DNA of 64,000 nucleotides, taken from NCBI RefSeq assembly GCF_016908635.1, contig NZ_JAFBEG010000011.1, forward strand, positions 1 through 64,000. The letters run 5' to 3'. The position numbers were made by a program, and so were the translations under genes. The notes beneath the pieces are model-generated. The model did no database searches, was not told the origin of the DNA, and saw nothing but the letters and a program-made list of their open reading frames with translations. Origin of the DNA: Sporohalobacter salinus (GTDB taxonomy: Bacteria > Bacillota > Halanaerobiia > Halobacteroidales > Acetohalobiaceae). How positions within the stretch are numbered: position 1 is the stretch's first letter; the number at the start of each line of letters is the position of its first letter. This document shows, piece after piece, positions 7,796 through 17,826 of this stretch.

Positions 7796-10396
7796 ATGCT
7801 TGGTTTTTTGAAGAAATGGTTATTTAAAGATCCTAATAAAAAAGAATTGGAACGCATTCAACCGAAAGTAGATCAGATTAATGAATTAGAACCTCAAATG
7901 CAGGAGTTAACTGATGCAGAATTGAAAGCTAAGACTGATGAATTTAAGGAAAGACTAAATCAGGAAGAGACAGTGGATGACTTAATGCCAGAAGCTTTTG
8001 CTGTAGTTAGAGAAGCATCACAGCGAGCTACTGAAGAAGAGTTTCGTCATTATGATGTTCAGTTAATTGGAGCTATTGTTCTACATGAAGGTAAGATAGC
8101 TGAAATGAAGACCGGTGAAGGAAAGACGTTAGCTGCAACTATGCCTGCCTATTTAAATGCTTTAACTGGAAATGGAGTTCATATTGTAACTGTTAATGAT
8201 TATTTAGCTGAACGAGACAGTGAATGGATGGGACAGATTTATGAATTTTTAGGTTTAGAGGTTGGAGTTATTTTAGAAGATATGGATACAGAAGAGAGGC
8301 AGGAAGCTTATCAAGCTGATATTATTTATGGAACTAATAATCAATTTGGTTTTGATTATCTGCGAGATAATATGGCCATTGATAAAGAGGATTTAGTTCA
8401 AGGAGAGTTAAGTTTTGCAATTTTAGATGAGGTAGATAGTATTTTAATTGATGAGGCTAGGACTCCTTTGATTATTTCCGGACCAGCCGAATCATCGCCA
8501 GCCCTTTATTATAAATTTGCTAGGTTAGCTCCCCGCTTTAAAGAAGATAGAGATTATGAAGTGGATGAAAAAGCCAATACTGTAACTTTAACTGAAGAGG
8601 GAATTGCGCGGGCTGAAGATATGTTAAATGTTGATAATCTTTATTTAGATGAAAACATGGATTTACATCGTCATCTTAAACTTTCGCTTAGAGCTAAAGC
8701 TTTGATGGATAAGGATGAAGATTATATTGTTAAAAATGGAGAAATCCATATTGTTGATGAATTTACAGGTCGTTTAATGACTGGACGTCGATATGGTGAA
8801 GGGCTTCATCAAGCTATTGAAGCTAAAGAAGGAGTCGATATTCAAAAGGAGACACAGACATTGGCTAGTGTCACTTTTCAGAACTTCTTTAGAATGTATG
8901 ATAAATTAGCCGGTATGACTGGAACAGCAGCTACAGAAGCTGAGGAATTTGATGAAATATATGATTTAGATGTAGTAGTAGTGCCTACTAATGAGCCAGT
9001 AATTAGAGAGGATCATGATGATATAATCTATCAAACAGAAGAGGCTAAGTTCAATGCAGTCGTTGAAGATATTATTGAAAGTCATGAGCGCGGTCAGCCG
9101 GTGTTAGTAGGAACAAGATCTATTGAAAAATCTGAAGAGTTAAGCCGTAAATTAAGGAAGAATAATATTCCTCATAATGTATTGAATGCTAAACATCATG
9201 AAAAAGAAGCAGAAATTATCAAAGATGCAGGACAGGAAGGTGCAGTTACGATTGCTACCAATATGGCCGGACGAGGAACTGATATTGTTTTAGGTGATGG
9301 TGTAGTTGACAAAGGTGGTCTCTATGTAATAGGAACTGAGCGACATGAAAGTAGACGGATTGATAATCAGCTTAGAGGTCGTTCCGGCCGACAGGGAGAT
9401 CCTGGTGCTTCTCAATTTTATGTTTCCTTAGAAGATGATCTGATGCGTCTCTTTGGATCTGATAAGATGAGTAGTGTAATGGACAGTTTAGGATTAGAAG
9501 AGGATCAACCGATTGAACATTCCTTAATTAGTCGGGCATTGGAGAATGCACAGAAGAAGGTTGAATCCCGTAACTTTGAAATCAGAAAACAGGTTTTAGA
9601 GTATGATAATGTAATGAATAAACAGCGTAAGGTTATCTATGATCAACGCCAGAAAATACTTTATGGTGATGATTTGAAGGAAAATATCTTAACTATGATC
9701 GAAAAGTTAATTGACGAGATGTTAGAGGTTTATGCTAGTGAAGATGTTCATCCCGAAGAATGGGACTTAGAAGGATTAATTAATTATGCTGAGACTCTCT
9801 TTTTAGAAGAAGACGACATAGAGATTGACGATTTAGTTGACTGTGGTCAGAAGAGAGTTAAGGAGAAGTTGATGACAACGGCTAAGGAGAATTATGAAGC
9901 TCGAGAAGAAGAAGTAGAGTCTGAGGTTATGCGTGACTTAGAGAAGATAGTTATGTTGAAGGTAGTTGATCAAAAATGGATGGATCATCTCCATGCTATG
10001 GACGATTTACGTCAGGGTATTGGACTTAGAGCTTATGGCCAGCGTGATCCATTAATAGAGTACAAACATGAGGCTTATGATATGTTCCAAAATATGATTA
10101 GTAGAATCAGAGAAGATATTATTAAATACATCTTTAGAATCGAGTTAGTTTCGGGAGAATTAGAAGCTAGAGATAGTAGTATCGATATAGGACGCGGAGA
10201 AGTACCTTCTGCTTATGACACAGTTCGAGCAGAGAAGGAATTAGAATCAAATCAGGCTCAGCGTCGTCAACAGCAGAACCAAAATAACCAACAATCACAG
10301 AAGCAGCAGCCTATCGTTAAAGAAGAAGAACCAGGGCGAAATGACCCCTGTCCTTGCGGTAGTGGCGAAAAGTATAAAAGGTGCTGTGGGCGTTAA
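7796..10396 (+). CDS. secA: Preprotein translocase ATPase SecA
   Basis: Motor ATPase (866 aa) that pushes unfolded preproteins through SecYEG. Helicase motifs are present: Walker A MKTGEGKT (about 102-109), DEAD-like [16 protein letters not shown]-like GMTGTA, and NMAGRGTDI with [11 protein letters not shown] in the second nucleotide-binding fold. The preprotein cross-linking and scaffold domains follow. The C-terminus has a Gln-rich linker (about 815-840) and a SEC-C zinc motif ([13 protein letters not shown]), which normally binds SecB or ribosomes. Full length, ATG start behind AAAGGGTGAT. prfB follows 30 nt later, the usual Firmicute order. Confidence 0.97.
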   Translation: MLGFLKKWLFKDPNKKELERIQPKVDQINELEPQMQELTDAELKAKTDEFKERLNQEETVDDLMPEAFAVVREASQRATEEEFRHYDVQLIGAIVLHEGKIAEMKTGEGKTLAATMPAYLNALTGNGVHIVTVNDYLAERDSEWMGQIYEFLGLEVGVILEDMDTEERQEAYQADIIYGTNNQFGFDYLRDNMAIDKEDLVQGELSFAILDEVDSILIDEARTPLIISGPAESSPALYYKFARLAPRFKEDRDYEVDEKANTVTLTEEGIARAEDMLNVDNLYLDENMDLHRHLKLSLRAKALMDKDEDYIVKNGEIHIVDEFTGRLMTGRRYGEGLHQAIEAKEGVDIQKETQTLASVTFQNFFRMYDKLAGMTGTAATEAEEFDEIYDLDVVVVPTNEPVIREDHDDIIYQTEEAKFNAVVEDIIESHERGQPVLVGTRSIEKSEELSRKLRKNNIPHNVLNAKHHEKEAEIIKDAGQEGAVTIATNMAGRGTDIVLGDGVVDKGGLYVIGTERHESRRIDNQLRGRSGRQGDPGASQFYVSLEDDLMRLFGSDKMSSVMDSLGLEEDQPIEHSLISRALENAQKKVESRNFEIRKQVLEYDNVMNKQRKVIYDQRQKILYGDDLKENILTMIEKLIDEMLEVYASEDVHPEEWDLEGLINYAETLFLEEDDIEIDDLVDCGQKRVKEKLMTTAKENYEAREEEVESEVMRDLEKIVMLKVVDQKWMDHLHAMDDLRQGIGLRAYGQRDPLIEYKHEAYDMFQNMISRIREDIIKYIFRIELVSGELEARDSSIDIGRGEVPSAYDTVRAEKELESNQAQRRQQQNQNNQQSQKQQPIVKEEEPGRNDPCPCGSGEKYKRCCGR

Positions 10397-10426
10397 AGTT
10401 AAAAGAGAATACAAGGAGGAGTTTAA

Positions 10427-11522
10427 GTGTTAGTAGAAGAAAAAAAACGATTAGAGAATTTAAAGGGAGAGTTAGCAGAATTGAGGGTCTCTCTTTGACT
10501 ATGATGGTTTAGAAAAGAAGCATGATAAGTTACGCAGAGAGATGTCGAAGCCAGGTTTTTGGGATGATAGTTCTCATGCTCAGCAAGTATCAAAAGAGGT
10601 TAGTGCTTTAAAAGATAAAATGAAAAAATTTGATAAATTGGAAGAAAGATTAGAAGAAATAGAAGTGTTGATTGAACTAGCTCAAGAAGAAGCAGATGAT
10701 TCATTAACTGATGAGATTAAGGATAAATTAAAAGAATTAGAAGAAGATATTGAAAAGCTGCAATTGAAGGTGCTTTTGCAGGGAGAGTATGATGAGAATA
10801 ATGCATTATTGTCAATTAATCCTGGGGCTGGAGGAATTGATTCTCAGGATTGGGCAGAGATGCTGCTTAGAATGTATAATCGCTGGGCTGAACAGAATGA
10901 ATATCAAGTAGAAACTTTAGAATTTATGTCCGGTGAAGAAGCTGGAATTAAGAGTGTGACCTTACAGATTAATGGTCCTTATGCCTATGGCTATCTGAAA
11001 GCGGAAAAAGGAATTCACCGCTTAGTGCGTGTTTCTCCGTTTGATTCTTCTGGGCGGCGTCATACTTCTTTTGCTTCCGTGGAAGTATTACCTGAAATTG
11101 AGGATGACATAGATATAGATATTGAAAAGAGTGATTTGAAGATAGAGACTTATCGAGCCAGCGGTGCTGGAGGGCAGCATGTTAATACTACTGATTCTGC
11201 TGTTAGAATTACACATCAACCAACAGGAATAGTAGTTCAATGCCAGTCACTGCGTTCTCAGCATAAAAATCGTCAGAAAGCAATGCATATTTTAAAAGCT
11301 AAACTCTTTGATTACATGAAAGAGAAAAAGGCTGAGAAATTATCAGAGATTCGCGGCGAGAAGAAAGATATTAGCTGGGGAAGTCAGATTCGTTCTTATT
11401 TCTTCGATCCATATCAATTAATTAAAGATCATCGGACTAATCTCGAGGTCAATAATATTCAGGCAGTGATGGATGGAGAGTTAGATTCTTTAATCGAAGC
11501 TTACTTGAAAGAAGATAAGTGA
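10427..11522 (+). CDS. prfB: Peptide chain release factor 2, expressed by programmed +1 frameshift
   Basis: Terminates translation at UGA and UAA. The gene is read in two frames. Codons 1-23 start at GTG 10427 (SD AAGGAGG) and end at an in-frame TGA (10496-10498). Skipping T10496 in CTT-TGA-C gives GAC TAT GAT and continues to 11522, for a total of about 364 aa, the normal RF2 length. The recognition motif SPF (RVSPFDSSGRR) marks RF2 rather than RF1, and the catalytic GGQ is present (GAGGQHVN). A reading that begins at ATG 10542 would lack the N-terminal helix. The shift autoregulates RF2: low RF2 stalls at UGA and favours shifting. Confidence 0.95.
10482..10499 (+). promoter_or_regulatory. 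prfB programmed frameshift site
   Basis: The slippery core CTT TGA C (10493-10499) is preceded, in the classical register, by an SD-like AGGG (10484-10487). The canonical stimulator is AGGGGG; here it is shorter (AGG GTC TCT CTT TGA C), so the internal SD pairing is weaker than in the textbook site. Confidence 0.9.
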
Positions 11523-11532
11523 GGGTAGGATT

Positions 11533-12222
11533 ATGAAGAAACTAATAGGATTTATTGTAATCTTGTTATTAATTAGTCAGCTAGTGTTGCCGGTCTATTT
11601 TTCTCAACAGTTGGAGAAGAGTTTAAGTAAGAAGTTGGAGTCAAGTCAGAGTTTAAAGGTTGAAGTTAGCTCTTTTCCAGCTCTATTAATGTTGACCGGG
11701 CGCTTTCAGAGAGTTGATTTAAAAGGAAAAGAATTAGTAGTAGATCGGCTGCGGGTAGCTGAATTAGAAGCTAAGTTTAGTAATATTAAATTAAAATCTA
11801 CTCCGGATAAAGAGAAAGGGAGCCGCTTTGTTGGCGATAATAAACGATTGAAGTTAACATTTACCGAAGAAGATTTAGAGAATTATTTAGCTGATAGGTT
11901 ATCCTCACTTCAGAATATAATTTTGAATCTAGGTCCTAAGCAGACAACATTGTCTGGAGATTTTGATCTTTTTGGTAACCGAATAAAACTTAAACTAGGT
12001 GGGAAATTTAAACTAGAAACTAATCAGAAATTAAGCTTTATTCCACAGGATTTAATGGTAGCTGAACTGAGAATTCCGCGTGAGATTATTAAAGAGTTAA
12101 TGAGTGAAATTAATCTTACATTAGATTTAACTAAATTACCAGTTCCTCTACAGGCTGATAAAATTAAAATTAAGCAAGATAAATTAATGATCTTAGGTGG
12201 GGTAAAAGAAGAGAATGTATAA
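11533..12222 (+). CDS. DUF2993 (LmeA-like) membrane-anchored protein
   Basis: 229 aa with an N-terminal hydrophobic segment (about 4-25), then a mostly beta region of the DUF2993 type, a family linked to phospholipid binding in other bacteria. No catalytic motif is visible. It starts 10 nt after prfB (SD GAGGGTAGG overlapping the prfB stop) and its end overlaps the next gene by 8 nt. Location before DUF5693, csaB and tagA suggests a role in cell-envelope assembly; this is inference. The family call rests on overall pattern and neighbours. Confidence 0.6.
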   Translation: MKKLIGFIVILLLISQLVLPVYFSQQLEKSLSKKLESSQSLKVEVSSFPALLMLTGRFQRVDLKGKELVVDRLRVAELEAKFSNIKLKSTPDKEKGSRFVGDNKRLKLTFTEEDLENYLADRLSSLQNIILNLGPKQTTLSGDFDLFGNRIKLKLGGKFKLETNQKLSFIPQDLMVAELRIPREIIKELMSEINLTLDLTKLPVPLQADKIKIKQDKLMILGGVKEENV

Positions 12223-14236
12223 AAAAATTTTGATTATATTAATTATAGCTGGAGTGATTACTGGAGCGGTTATTGGATATCAGCGTTATCAAGTAGAAAC
12301 TAAAAATCATAGTGTTGAATTAATTCTTGATCTTCAGCAGTGGCAGAAACTTAAACTGCCGCCAGGAATTGATTTGGCTTCAGCCTTAAAGAAGTATAAG
12401 AAGCTGGGAGTTACTTCGTTAGCTATAACAGAACAGAAATTAGAAGACTTAGAAGCTAGTGGAGAGATTAAGTTAATTACTGATTTAGAATTGAGAATGT
12501 TAAAAGGGATTACATCTGTAATATCCCAGCAGCAGTTTAAATTAACTGAGGATAACTTTCGAGAATTGACTTATATTTTTTATCGACAGCAGGAAATAGG
12601 TCACAAAATAAAAAGAAGATTAAGTGATTATTTAGGTAAAGATAAGGTGATTAAAGCAGGTAAACAGCTTTTAGCTGTTAAAGCTAATCAAAAACAACTT
12701 TCAAATTTTCCTATAGGCTTTACAGCTGAACAATTGAATTTAGCACGTCAATCCGGTTTAAAAGTAGTTCCTCGTTTCAGTAATCAGGCTATTAATGATT
12801 CTAAGGTTATTAAAAGTAGGTTTAGTGACCTGAAAGGGCTATCTAGAATTACTTTATCACAGGTGATCTTTAGTGGTACAGAAGTCTTAGGTTATCCTGA
12901 CTTTTTGCCGACCACTGCTGCTTTAATTGAAGAATATGGTTTGAAGCTAGGGGTTATTGAACCTTTTATTGCTTATCAAGCAGGCGTTAATCATTTGGCT
13001 GACAAATTAGGAAGAAATAATATACGAGTACATAGTGCTAAACAGCAGGAATTTGAATCTTTATCAGTTGAAAAATTAACAGATCGTTATTTGCGAGCAG
13101 TAAGAGAAAGAAATGTAAGAGGAGTCTACTTGAAGCCTATTTTGAAGAATAAAGAGGGGAAGACAGCTATTAAATTAACTGATGATTTTTTATCTTCTTT
13201 GACGGCAAGATTGAAAGCAGAAGGATATTCTTTAGAAGCTGCAGAACCTATATCTGATTTTTCAAGTAATCTTCTTTTTTTATTTATAATTAATTTAGCT
13301 GCTTTGGCTGCTTTATTTTATCTAATTGAACATTTATTTATTTCTGAGTTTCCTTTAAAGATTGCTAGCAGATATAAGATAATTTTCTTTTTGATATCTA
13401 ATTTAGCATTTTTAGTTCTGATTATTCAGAATTATATTTTTTTGAATAGAGAGATTACTGCTTTATTAATTGCTATTATTTTTCCAACATTGTCGCTGAT
13501 AAGTATTTTATTTCCTTATATTTTTTCTGATAAACAGTTTAAAAAAGAGAATAGTATTCAGATATTATTCAGCATATTTTTAAAGAGTAGTTTAATTACA
13601 TTAAGCGGTGGAATCTTGCTTATAGGTGCTTTAGGTGATTGGCATTATATATTGAAGATTCGGCAATTTAGAGGAATTAAACTTTCTTTTTTAGGGCCAA
13701 TTATATTAGTGAGTTTTTATTATTTACATTATTATTTCTGGCTTAATAGAGAAAAACTTAGTTTTAATAATTTAATAGAGAAAAGTAAGGACTTATTAAA
13801 TAGAAATTTAAAGTTAAAGGATCTATTTGTCTTAATCTTTTTGGCAGTAGTAGGGATAATATATATAGGAAGAACCGGGAATCAGCCATTAATTCCAGTA
13901 CCAAAACTTGAGATTATAATTCGGAACTGGTTAGAAGACATATTATTAGTGCGACCTAGATTTAAGTCTTTCTTAATTGGACATCCCTTATTAATAATGG
14001 CTATCTGGTTAGTTTTAGATCGATATCGAAATTTAAATATTTCAGTTTTGTTGGGAGGACTAATAGGTCAGATTACTATAATAAATACTTTTTCTCATAT
14101 TCATACTCCACTCTGGGTAAGCATTTTGAGAGTAGGATTAGGATTGGTTTTGGGTGTTATTATTGGTGTTTTATTAATTAAATTGGGAAGAGTTTTAACT
14201 AAGTGGGGCCAAAAGTGGAGAAGGGAGCTACATTAA
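12215..14236 (+). CDS. DUF5693-type multi-pass membrane protein
   Basis: 673 aa. An N-terminal transmembrane segment (about 4-22) is followed by a large extracytoplasmic domain (about 25-345, with LGVTSLAITEQKLEDL and GVIEPFIAYQAGVNHLA). Many membrane helices follow from about residue 350 to the end. This layout matches the uncharacterised DUF5693 family that commonly sits beside csaB in anaerobic Firmicutes. No known catalytic residues are seen. It overlaps the upstream gene by 8 nt and csaB by 1 nt, so all three are coupled. A role in handling the secondary cell-wall polymer is an inference from context. Confidence 0.65.
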   Translation: MYKKILIILIIAGVITGAVIGYQRYQVETKNHSVELILDLQQWQKLKLPPGIDLASALKKYKKLGVTSLAITEQKLEDLEASGEIKLITDLELRMLKGITSVISQQQFKLTEDNFRELTYIFYRQQEIGHKIKRRLSDYLGKDKVIKAGKQLLAVKANQKQLSNFPIGFTAEQLNLARQSGLKVVPRFSNQAINDSKVIKSRFSDLKGLSRITLSQVIFSGTEVLGYPDFLPTTAALIEEYGLKLGVIEPFIAYQAGVNHLADKLGRNNIRVHSAKQQEFESLSVEKLTDRYLRAVRERNVRGVYLKPILKNKEGKTAIKLTDDFLSSLTARLKAEGYSLEAAEPISDFSSNLLFLFIINLAALAALFYLIEHLFISEFPLKIASRYKIIFFLISNLAFLVLIIQNYIFLNREITALLIAIIFPTLSLISILFPYIFSDKQFKKENSIQILFSIFLKSSLITLSGGILLIGALGDWHYILKIRQFRGIKLSFLGPIILVSFYYLHYYFWLNREKLSFNNLIEKSKDLLNRNLKLKDLFVLIFLAVVGIIYIGRTGNQPLIPVPKLEIIIRNWLEDILLVRPRFKSFLIGHPLLIMAIWLVLDRYRNLNISVLLGGLIGQITIINTFSHIHTPLWVSILRVGLGLVLGVIIGVLLIKLGRVLTKWGQKWRRELH

Positions 14237-15339
14237 TGAAAAAAATAGCTCTTGTCGGTTATTATGGTTTTGATAATGCCGGAGATGAAGCTATTCTAGC
14301 AGCTATTATTTCTAGTTTACGCCGACGAATAGATGAAGAATTAGAAATTACAGTTTTGTCAGCTAGTCCAGATAAGACAGAAGAACTGTATAATGCTTCG
14401 GCTATTAATCGGTTTAATTTAATAGAGGTCATAACAACTTTTCGTCAGGCCGATCTCTTACTCTTAGGCGGCGGTAGTCTTTTGCAGGATGCGACTAGTC
14501 AGCGGAGTCTACTTTATTATTTAGGATTGATCTATTTAGCTCAAAAGCTTAGCTTGCCAGTGATTTTTTATGCTCAGGGAGTAGGTCCTATTACTAGTGA
14601 TTTGGGACGTGCTTTAGTGCCGAAAGTACTTAATTCAGTAGATAGGTTGACAGTAAGGGATCAGGAATCTAAAGATCTGTTATTAAACTTGGGAGTAAAA
14701 AAAGAAGTGAGGGTGACAGTAGATCCAGTTTTTAATTTATCAACGGTTTCAAAAGAAAGATGTGAAGAGATTATTACTCAGGAAAATCTTGAATTACAAT
14801 CGCAAGTAATTGGGGTATCAGTCCGTTATTGGGAAGAGGAGAGCAATAATTACTTGTCAACTTTAGCCGAAGTATTGGATCAGATTAATCATGAATTAAA
14901 GGCAGATATTCTTTTTTTACCACTTCATTATCCTCATGATTTATCGGCAAGTAGAGATGTTAGAAGGCAGATGGAGACTGAAACAAAATTATTAGAAGGA
15001 GAATATCACCCGCGTGAAATAGCTGGATTATTTGAGAAGTGTGATTTAGTGGTTGGAGTACGGCTTCATTCTTTGATTTTTGCTGCTGTTAATCATATAC
15101 CATTAGTTGGTATCTCTTATGATCCAAAAGTAGATAATCTTTTGCATCGTTTAAACCTGACACCAGCCGGTAGAGTAAAGGATTTATCAGCATCGGAATT
15201 ATATAACCAAATTCTAGATGTTTGGCAGAATCAGAATCAGGCAGAAGAAAATTTAAGAAAAAAAGTTTCAAAAATGAGGCAGATATCCTGTAAAGATATA
15301 GATTTAGTCCAAAACCTGTTATTAAATAGGAGTGATTAG
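14236..15339 (+). CDS. csaB: Polysaccharide pyruvyl transferase CsaB
   Basis: Adds pyruvate ketals to the secondary cell-wall polysaccharide, creating the ligand for SLH domains of S-layer proteins. The N-terminus has the family pattern ALVGYYGFDNAGDEAIL; LLLGGGSLLQD and the C-terminal VGVRLHSLIFA also fit. About 367 aa, normal for CsaB. Start chosen at ATG 14236, whose A is the last base of the upstream TAA stop, with SD AAGGGAG; an in-frame ATG at 14203 would add 11 residues before the conserved start. It lies directly before the tagA-like gene. No SLH protein is in the window. Confidence 0.9.
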   Translation: MKKIALVGYYGFDNAGDEAILAAIISSLRRRIDEELEITVLSASPDKTEELYNASAINRFNLIEVITTFRQADLLLLGGGSLLQDATSQRSLLYYLGLIYLAQKLSLPVIFYAQGVGPITSDLGRALVPKVLNSVDRLTVRDQESKDLLLNLGVKKEVRVTVDPVFNLSTVSKERCEEIITQENLELQSQVIGVSVRYWEEESNNYLSTLAEVLDQINHELKADILFLPLHYPHDLSASRDVRRQMETETKLLEGEYHPREIAGLFEKCDLVVGVRLHSLIFAAVNHIPLVGISYDPKVDNLLHRLNLTPAGRVKDLSASELYNQILDVWQNQNQAEENLRKKVSKMRQISCKDIDLVQNLLLNRSD

Positions 15340-16071
15340 GTGAAGCAGGTTGATATTTTAGATGTTACTATTGATCGAGTTGATATGGATACTGCAGTAT
15401 CTAAAATAGACAAATTGATAGAGAACAAGGGTGACTCCAGTTTAGTAGTTACTCCTAATTCAGAAATGATAGTTATGGCCCAAAAAGATTTGGGATTCAG
15501 GAATATTTTAAACCAGGCAGACTTGACAGTTCCTGATGGAATTGGAGTAGTTTGGGCAGCTAGATTATTAGGAGCTTATCTACCAGAGAGAGTAACAGGG
15601 ATAGACTTAATGAGTCATATTTTTGAGCTGGCAGATAAGAAAGATTATAGAATTTATTTTTTAGGTGGAAAACCAGGTGTAACTAAACAAGCAAAAAGAA
15701 GGATTTTATCAAAATATCCAGAACTAAAGATAATTGGAGACCACCATGGTTATTTAGATAAAAAAAGAGAGATTAATGTAATTGAAGAAATTAATTCTCT
15801 ACAACCTGATCTTCTCTTTGTAGGTATGGGAGTGCCATTACAGGAGAAATGGTTAGCAAAGAACTTATCTTCTTTACAGGTTTCTGTTGGTATCGGAGTG
15901 GGAGGTAGTTTTGATGTGTTAGCGGGGCAGAAAGAAAGGGCTCCAGTTTGGGTTCAGAGATTAGGTTTAGAATGGCTATATCGATTATTACAGGAGCCAG
16001 AACGGTTGATCAGAATCTTATCACTACCCAAATTTGTTTATTTAGTTATAAAAAGGATGATTTTGAGTTAA
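15340..16071 (+). CDS. tagA: WecG/TagA/CpsF-family glycosyltransferase
   Basis: Membrane-associated transferase (243 aa) expected to add N-acetylmannosamine to undecaprenyl-PP-GlcNAc, an early step in wall-polymer synthesis. Typical segments: VVTPNSEMIVMAQKD, LTVPDGIGVVWAARLLG, ERVTGIDLM, and VGMGVPLQEKWL with VGVGGSFDVLAGQ. The start is a GTG immediately after the csaB stop, SD GGAGTGATTAGG. Pairing with csaB suggests both act on the same pyruvylated wall polymer. The exact sugar is not proven by sequence. Confidence 0.88.
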   Translation: MKQVDILDVTIDRVDMDTAVSKIDKLIENKGDSSLVVTPNSEMIVMAQKDLGFRNILNQADLTVPDGIGVVWAARLLGAYLPERVTGIDLMSHIFELADKKDYRIYFLGGKPGVTKQAKRRILSKYPELKIIGDHHGYLDKKREINVIEEINSLQPDLLFVGMGVPLQEKWLAKNLSSLQVSVGIGVGGSFDVLAGQKERAPVWVQRLGLEWLYRLLQEPERLIRILSLPKFVYLVIKRMILS

Positions 16072-16090
16072 AATATAGGGGATGTTTAAT

Positions 16091-16963
16091 ATGAAACGAG
16101 AAATAATATATGATTATTCAGGAATTACTCTAGGTAGTTTATTAACATCTATGGGATTAGTTATGTTTCTAGTACCTAATAAGATTGCTGCTGGAGGCAT
16201 TAGCGGATTAGCAACTGTGATTCATTATCTTTTCAACTATCCGGTAGGTATAACAATGTTAGCGATTAATGTTCCACTATTTATAACCGGAGTTAAGGTA
16301 TTGGGGGCTCAGTTTGGTTTTAGAACTCTTTACGGTATCTTGGTTCTATCTTTGGCTACTGATTATTTAGTGCCTTATTTGCCTATTTTGACTTATGATC
16401 CGCTTTTAGGGGCAATTTATGGCGGATTATTTGTTGGAACTGGATTAGGTTTAGTTTTTAGGTTTAAGGGAACTACTGGCGGGACTGATTTAATAGCTCA
16501 ATTAGTAAATTATTACTTTGATATCAGAGTTGGCAGAGCTTTATTGATGATAGATTTCTTTATTATTCTTTTTGCTGCAATTGTTTTTAATGCTGAATTA
16601 GCTTTATATGCTTTAATAGGTCTTTTCATTACTAGTAAAACTATTGATTTAGTTCAGGAAGGATTTAATATTTCTAAAGGTGCTTTTATTATTTCTGATA
16701 AAGGAAAAAAGATCAAAGAGGAAATTTTAGATAGCTTAGATAGAGGAGTAACAGTTCTAGAAGGAAAAGGCGGTTATACTAATAATGATAAAGAAGTTTT
16801 ATTATGTATCATCAGCAGAAGTGAAATAACTAAATTGAAGAATTTAGTTTATAATTTAGATCAGGCGTCTTTTTTGATCATTACTGATGTTCATGAAGTG
16901 TTAGGGGAAGGTTTTGGAGAGAGCTTTAGTGAAAGCTTAGAACAGAAAAGTAAAAGTGAATAA
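16091..16963 (+). CDS. YitT family membrane protein (DUF161/DUF2179)
   Basis: About 290 aa with five or six membrane segments (about 10-180), including FRFKGTTGGTDLIAQL, and a soluble C-terminal DUF2179 domain (about 205-285; GAFIISDKGKKI, GVTVLEGKGGYTNNDKEVL). Function is unknown; some relatives are annotated as transporters. The preferred start is ATG 16091, because the SD (TAGGGG) ends just before ATG 16082, too close for that codon and about 9 nt from 16091. It follows tagA by about 20 nt and precedes transketolase by 29 nt. Confidence 0.85.
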   Translation: MKREIIYDYSGITLGSLLTSMGLVMFLVPNKIAAGGISGLATVIHYLFNYPVGITMLAINVPLFITGVKVLGAQFGFRTLYGILVLSLATDYLVPYLPILTYDPLLGAIYGGLFVGTGLGLVFRFKGTTGGTDLIAQLVNYYFDIRVGRALLMIDFFIILFAAIVFNAELALYALIGLFITSKTIDLVQEGFNISKGAFIISDKGKKIKEEILDSLDRGVTVLEGKGGYTNNDKEVLLCIISRSEITKLKNLVYNLDQASFLIITDVHEVLGEGFGESFSESLEQKSKSE

Positions 16964-16992
16964 GTTTAATTTATAAAGGAGGATCAAGATAA

Positions 16993-17805
16993 ATGACAAA
17001 GATCGAAGAATTAGAGAAAAAGGCTACAGAAATTAGACGGAGCATCTTAAAAATGGTAGCTGAAGCAGGTTCTGGACATCCTGGAGGGTCACTATCTGCA
17101 ACAGAGATAGTAACTGCTCTTTATTTTGATGAAATGAATTTAGATCCGGCTAATCCGGATTGGGAGGATAGAGATAGATTTGTACTTTCAAAAGGACATG
17201 CTGCACCTGTACTATATGCTGCCTTGGCTAAAAAAGGTTATTTTCCAGAAGAAGAATTACAGACATTAAGAAGATTAGATAGCCATCTGCAGGGGCATCC
17301 AGATATGAATAAGACGCCAGGGGTAGACATGACAGCCGGTTCATTAGGTCAAGGACTTTCTGCAGCAGTAGGTATGGCTTTAGCCGGTAAGTTAGATCAG
17401 AAAGATTATCGGGTCTTTTCTATAATTGGAGATGGTGAGATGCAGGAAGGCCAAATTTGGGAGGCCGCCATGTCAGCAGCTAATTATAAATTGGACAACC
17501 TGATTGCTTTTGCTGACTATAATCAAGTCCAATTAGTAGATAAGACTGAGGAAGTAATGAATGTTCATCCAGTTGCTGATAAATTTGAAGCTTTTGGTTG
17601 GTATATAATTGAGATTGATGGTCATGAATTAACAGCAGTTTTAGAAGCTTTAGATGAAGCTAAAGAAGTAACTGATAAGCCTATAATGGTCGTTGCTAAT
17701 ACTGTAAAAGGTAAAGGAGTTTCCTTTATGGAAGGTAAAGCAGCTTGGCACGGAAATGCACCTGATGAGGAAGAATTAGAGAAGGCTTTAGCAGAATTGA
17801 ATTAA
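16993..17805 (+). CDS. Transketolase, N-terminal (ThDP-binding) subunit
   Basis: First half of a split transketolase (270 aa) of the non-oxidative pentose phosphate pathway. Motifs: GSGHPGGSLSATEI (about 26-39), SKGHAAPVLYA, TAGSLGQGLSAAVGMA and the ThDP-binding GDGEMQEGQIWEAAM. Active only with the C-terminal subunit encoded 21 nt downstream. SD AAAGGAGG with ATG start. Split transketolases are usual in clostridia and archaea. A full pentose pathway is not visible here. Confidence 0.95.
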   Translation: MTKIEELEKKATEIRRSILKMVAEAGSGHPGGSLSATEIVTALYFDEMNLDPANPDWEDRDRFVLSKGHAAPVLYAALAKKGYFPEEELQTLRRLDSHLQGHPDMNKTPGVDMTAGSLGQGLSAAVGMALAGKLDQKDYRVFSIIGDGEMQEGQIWEAAMSAANYKLDNLIAFADYNQVQLVDKTEEVMNVHPVADKFEAFGWYIIEIDGHELTAVLEALDEAKEVTDKPIMVVANTVKGKGVSFMEGKAAWHGNAPDEEELEKALAELN

Positions 17806-17826
17806 ATATTTGGGAGGTCAAGATCA

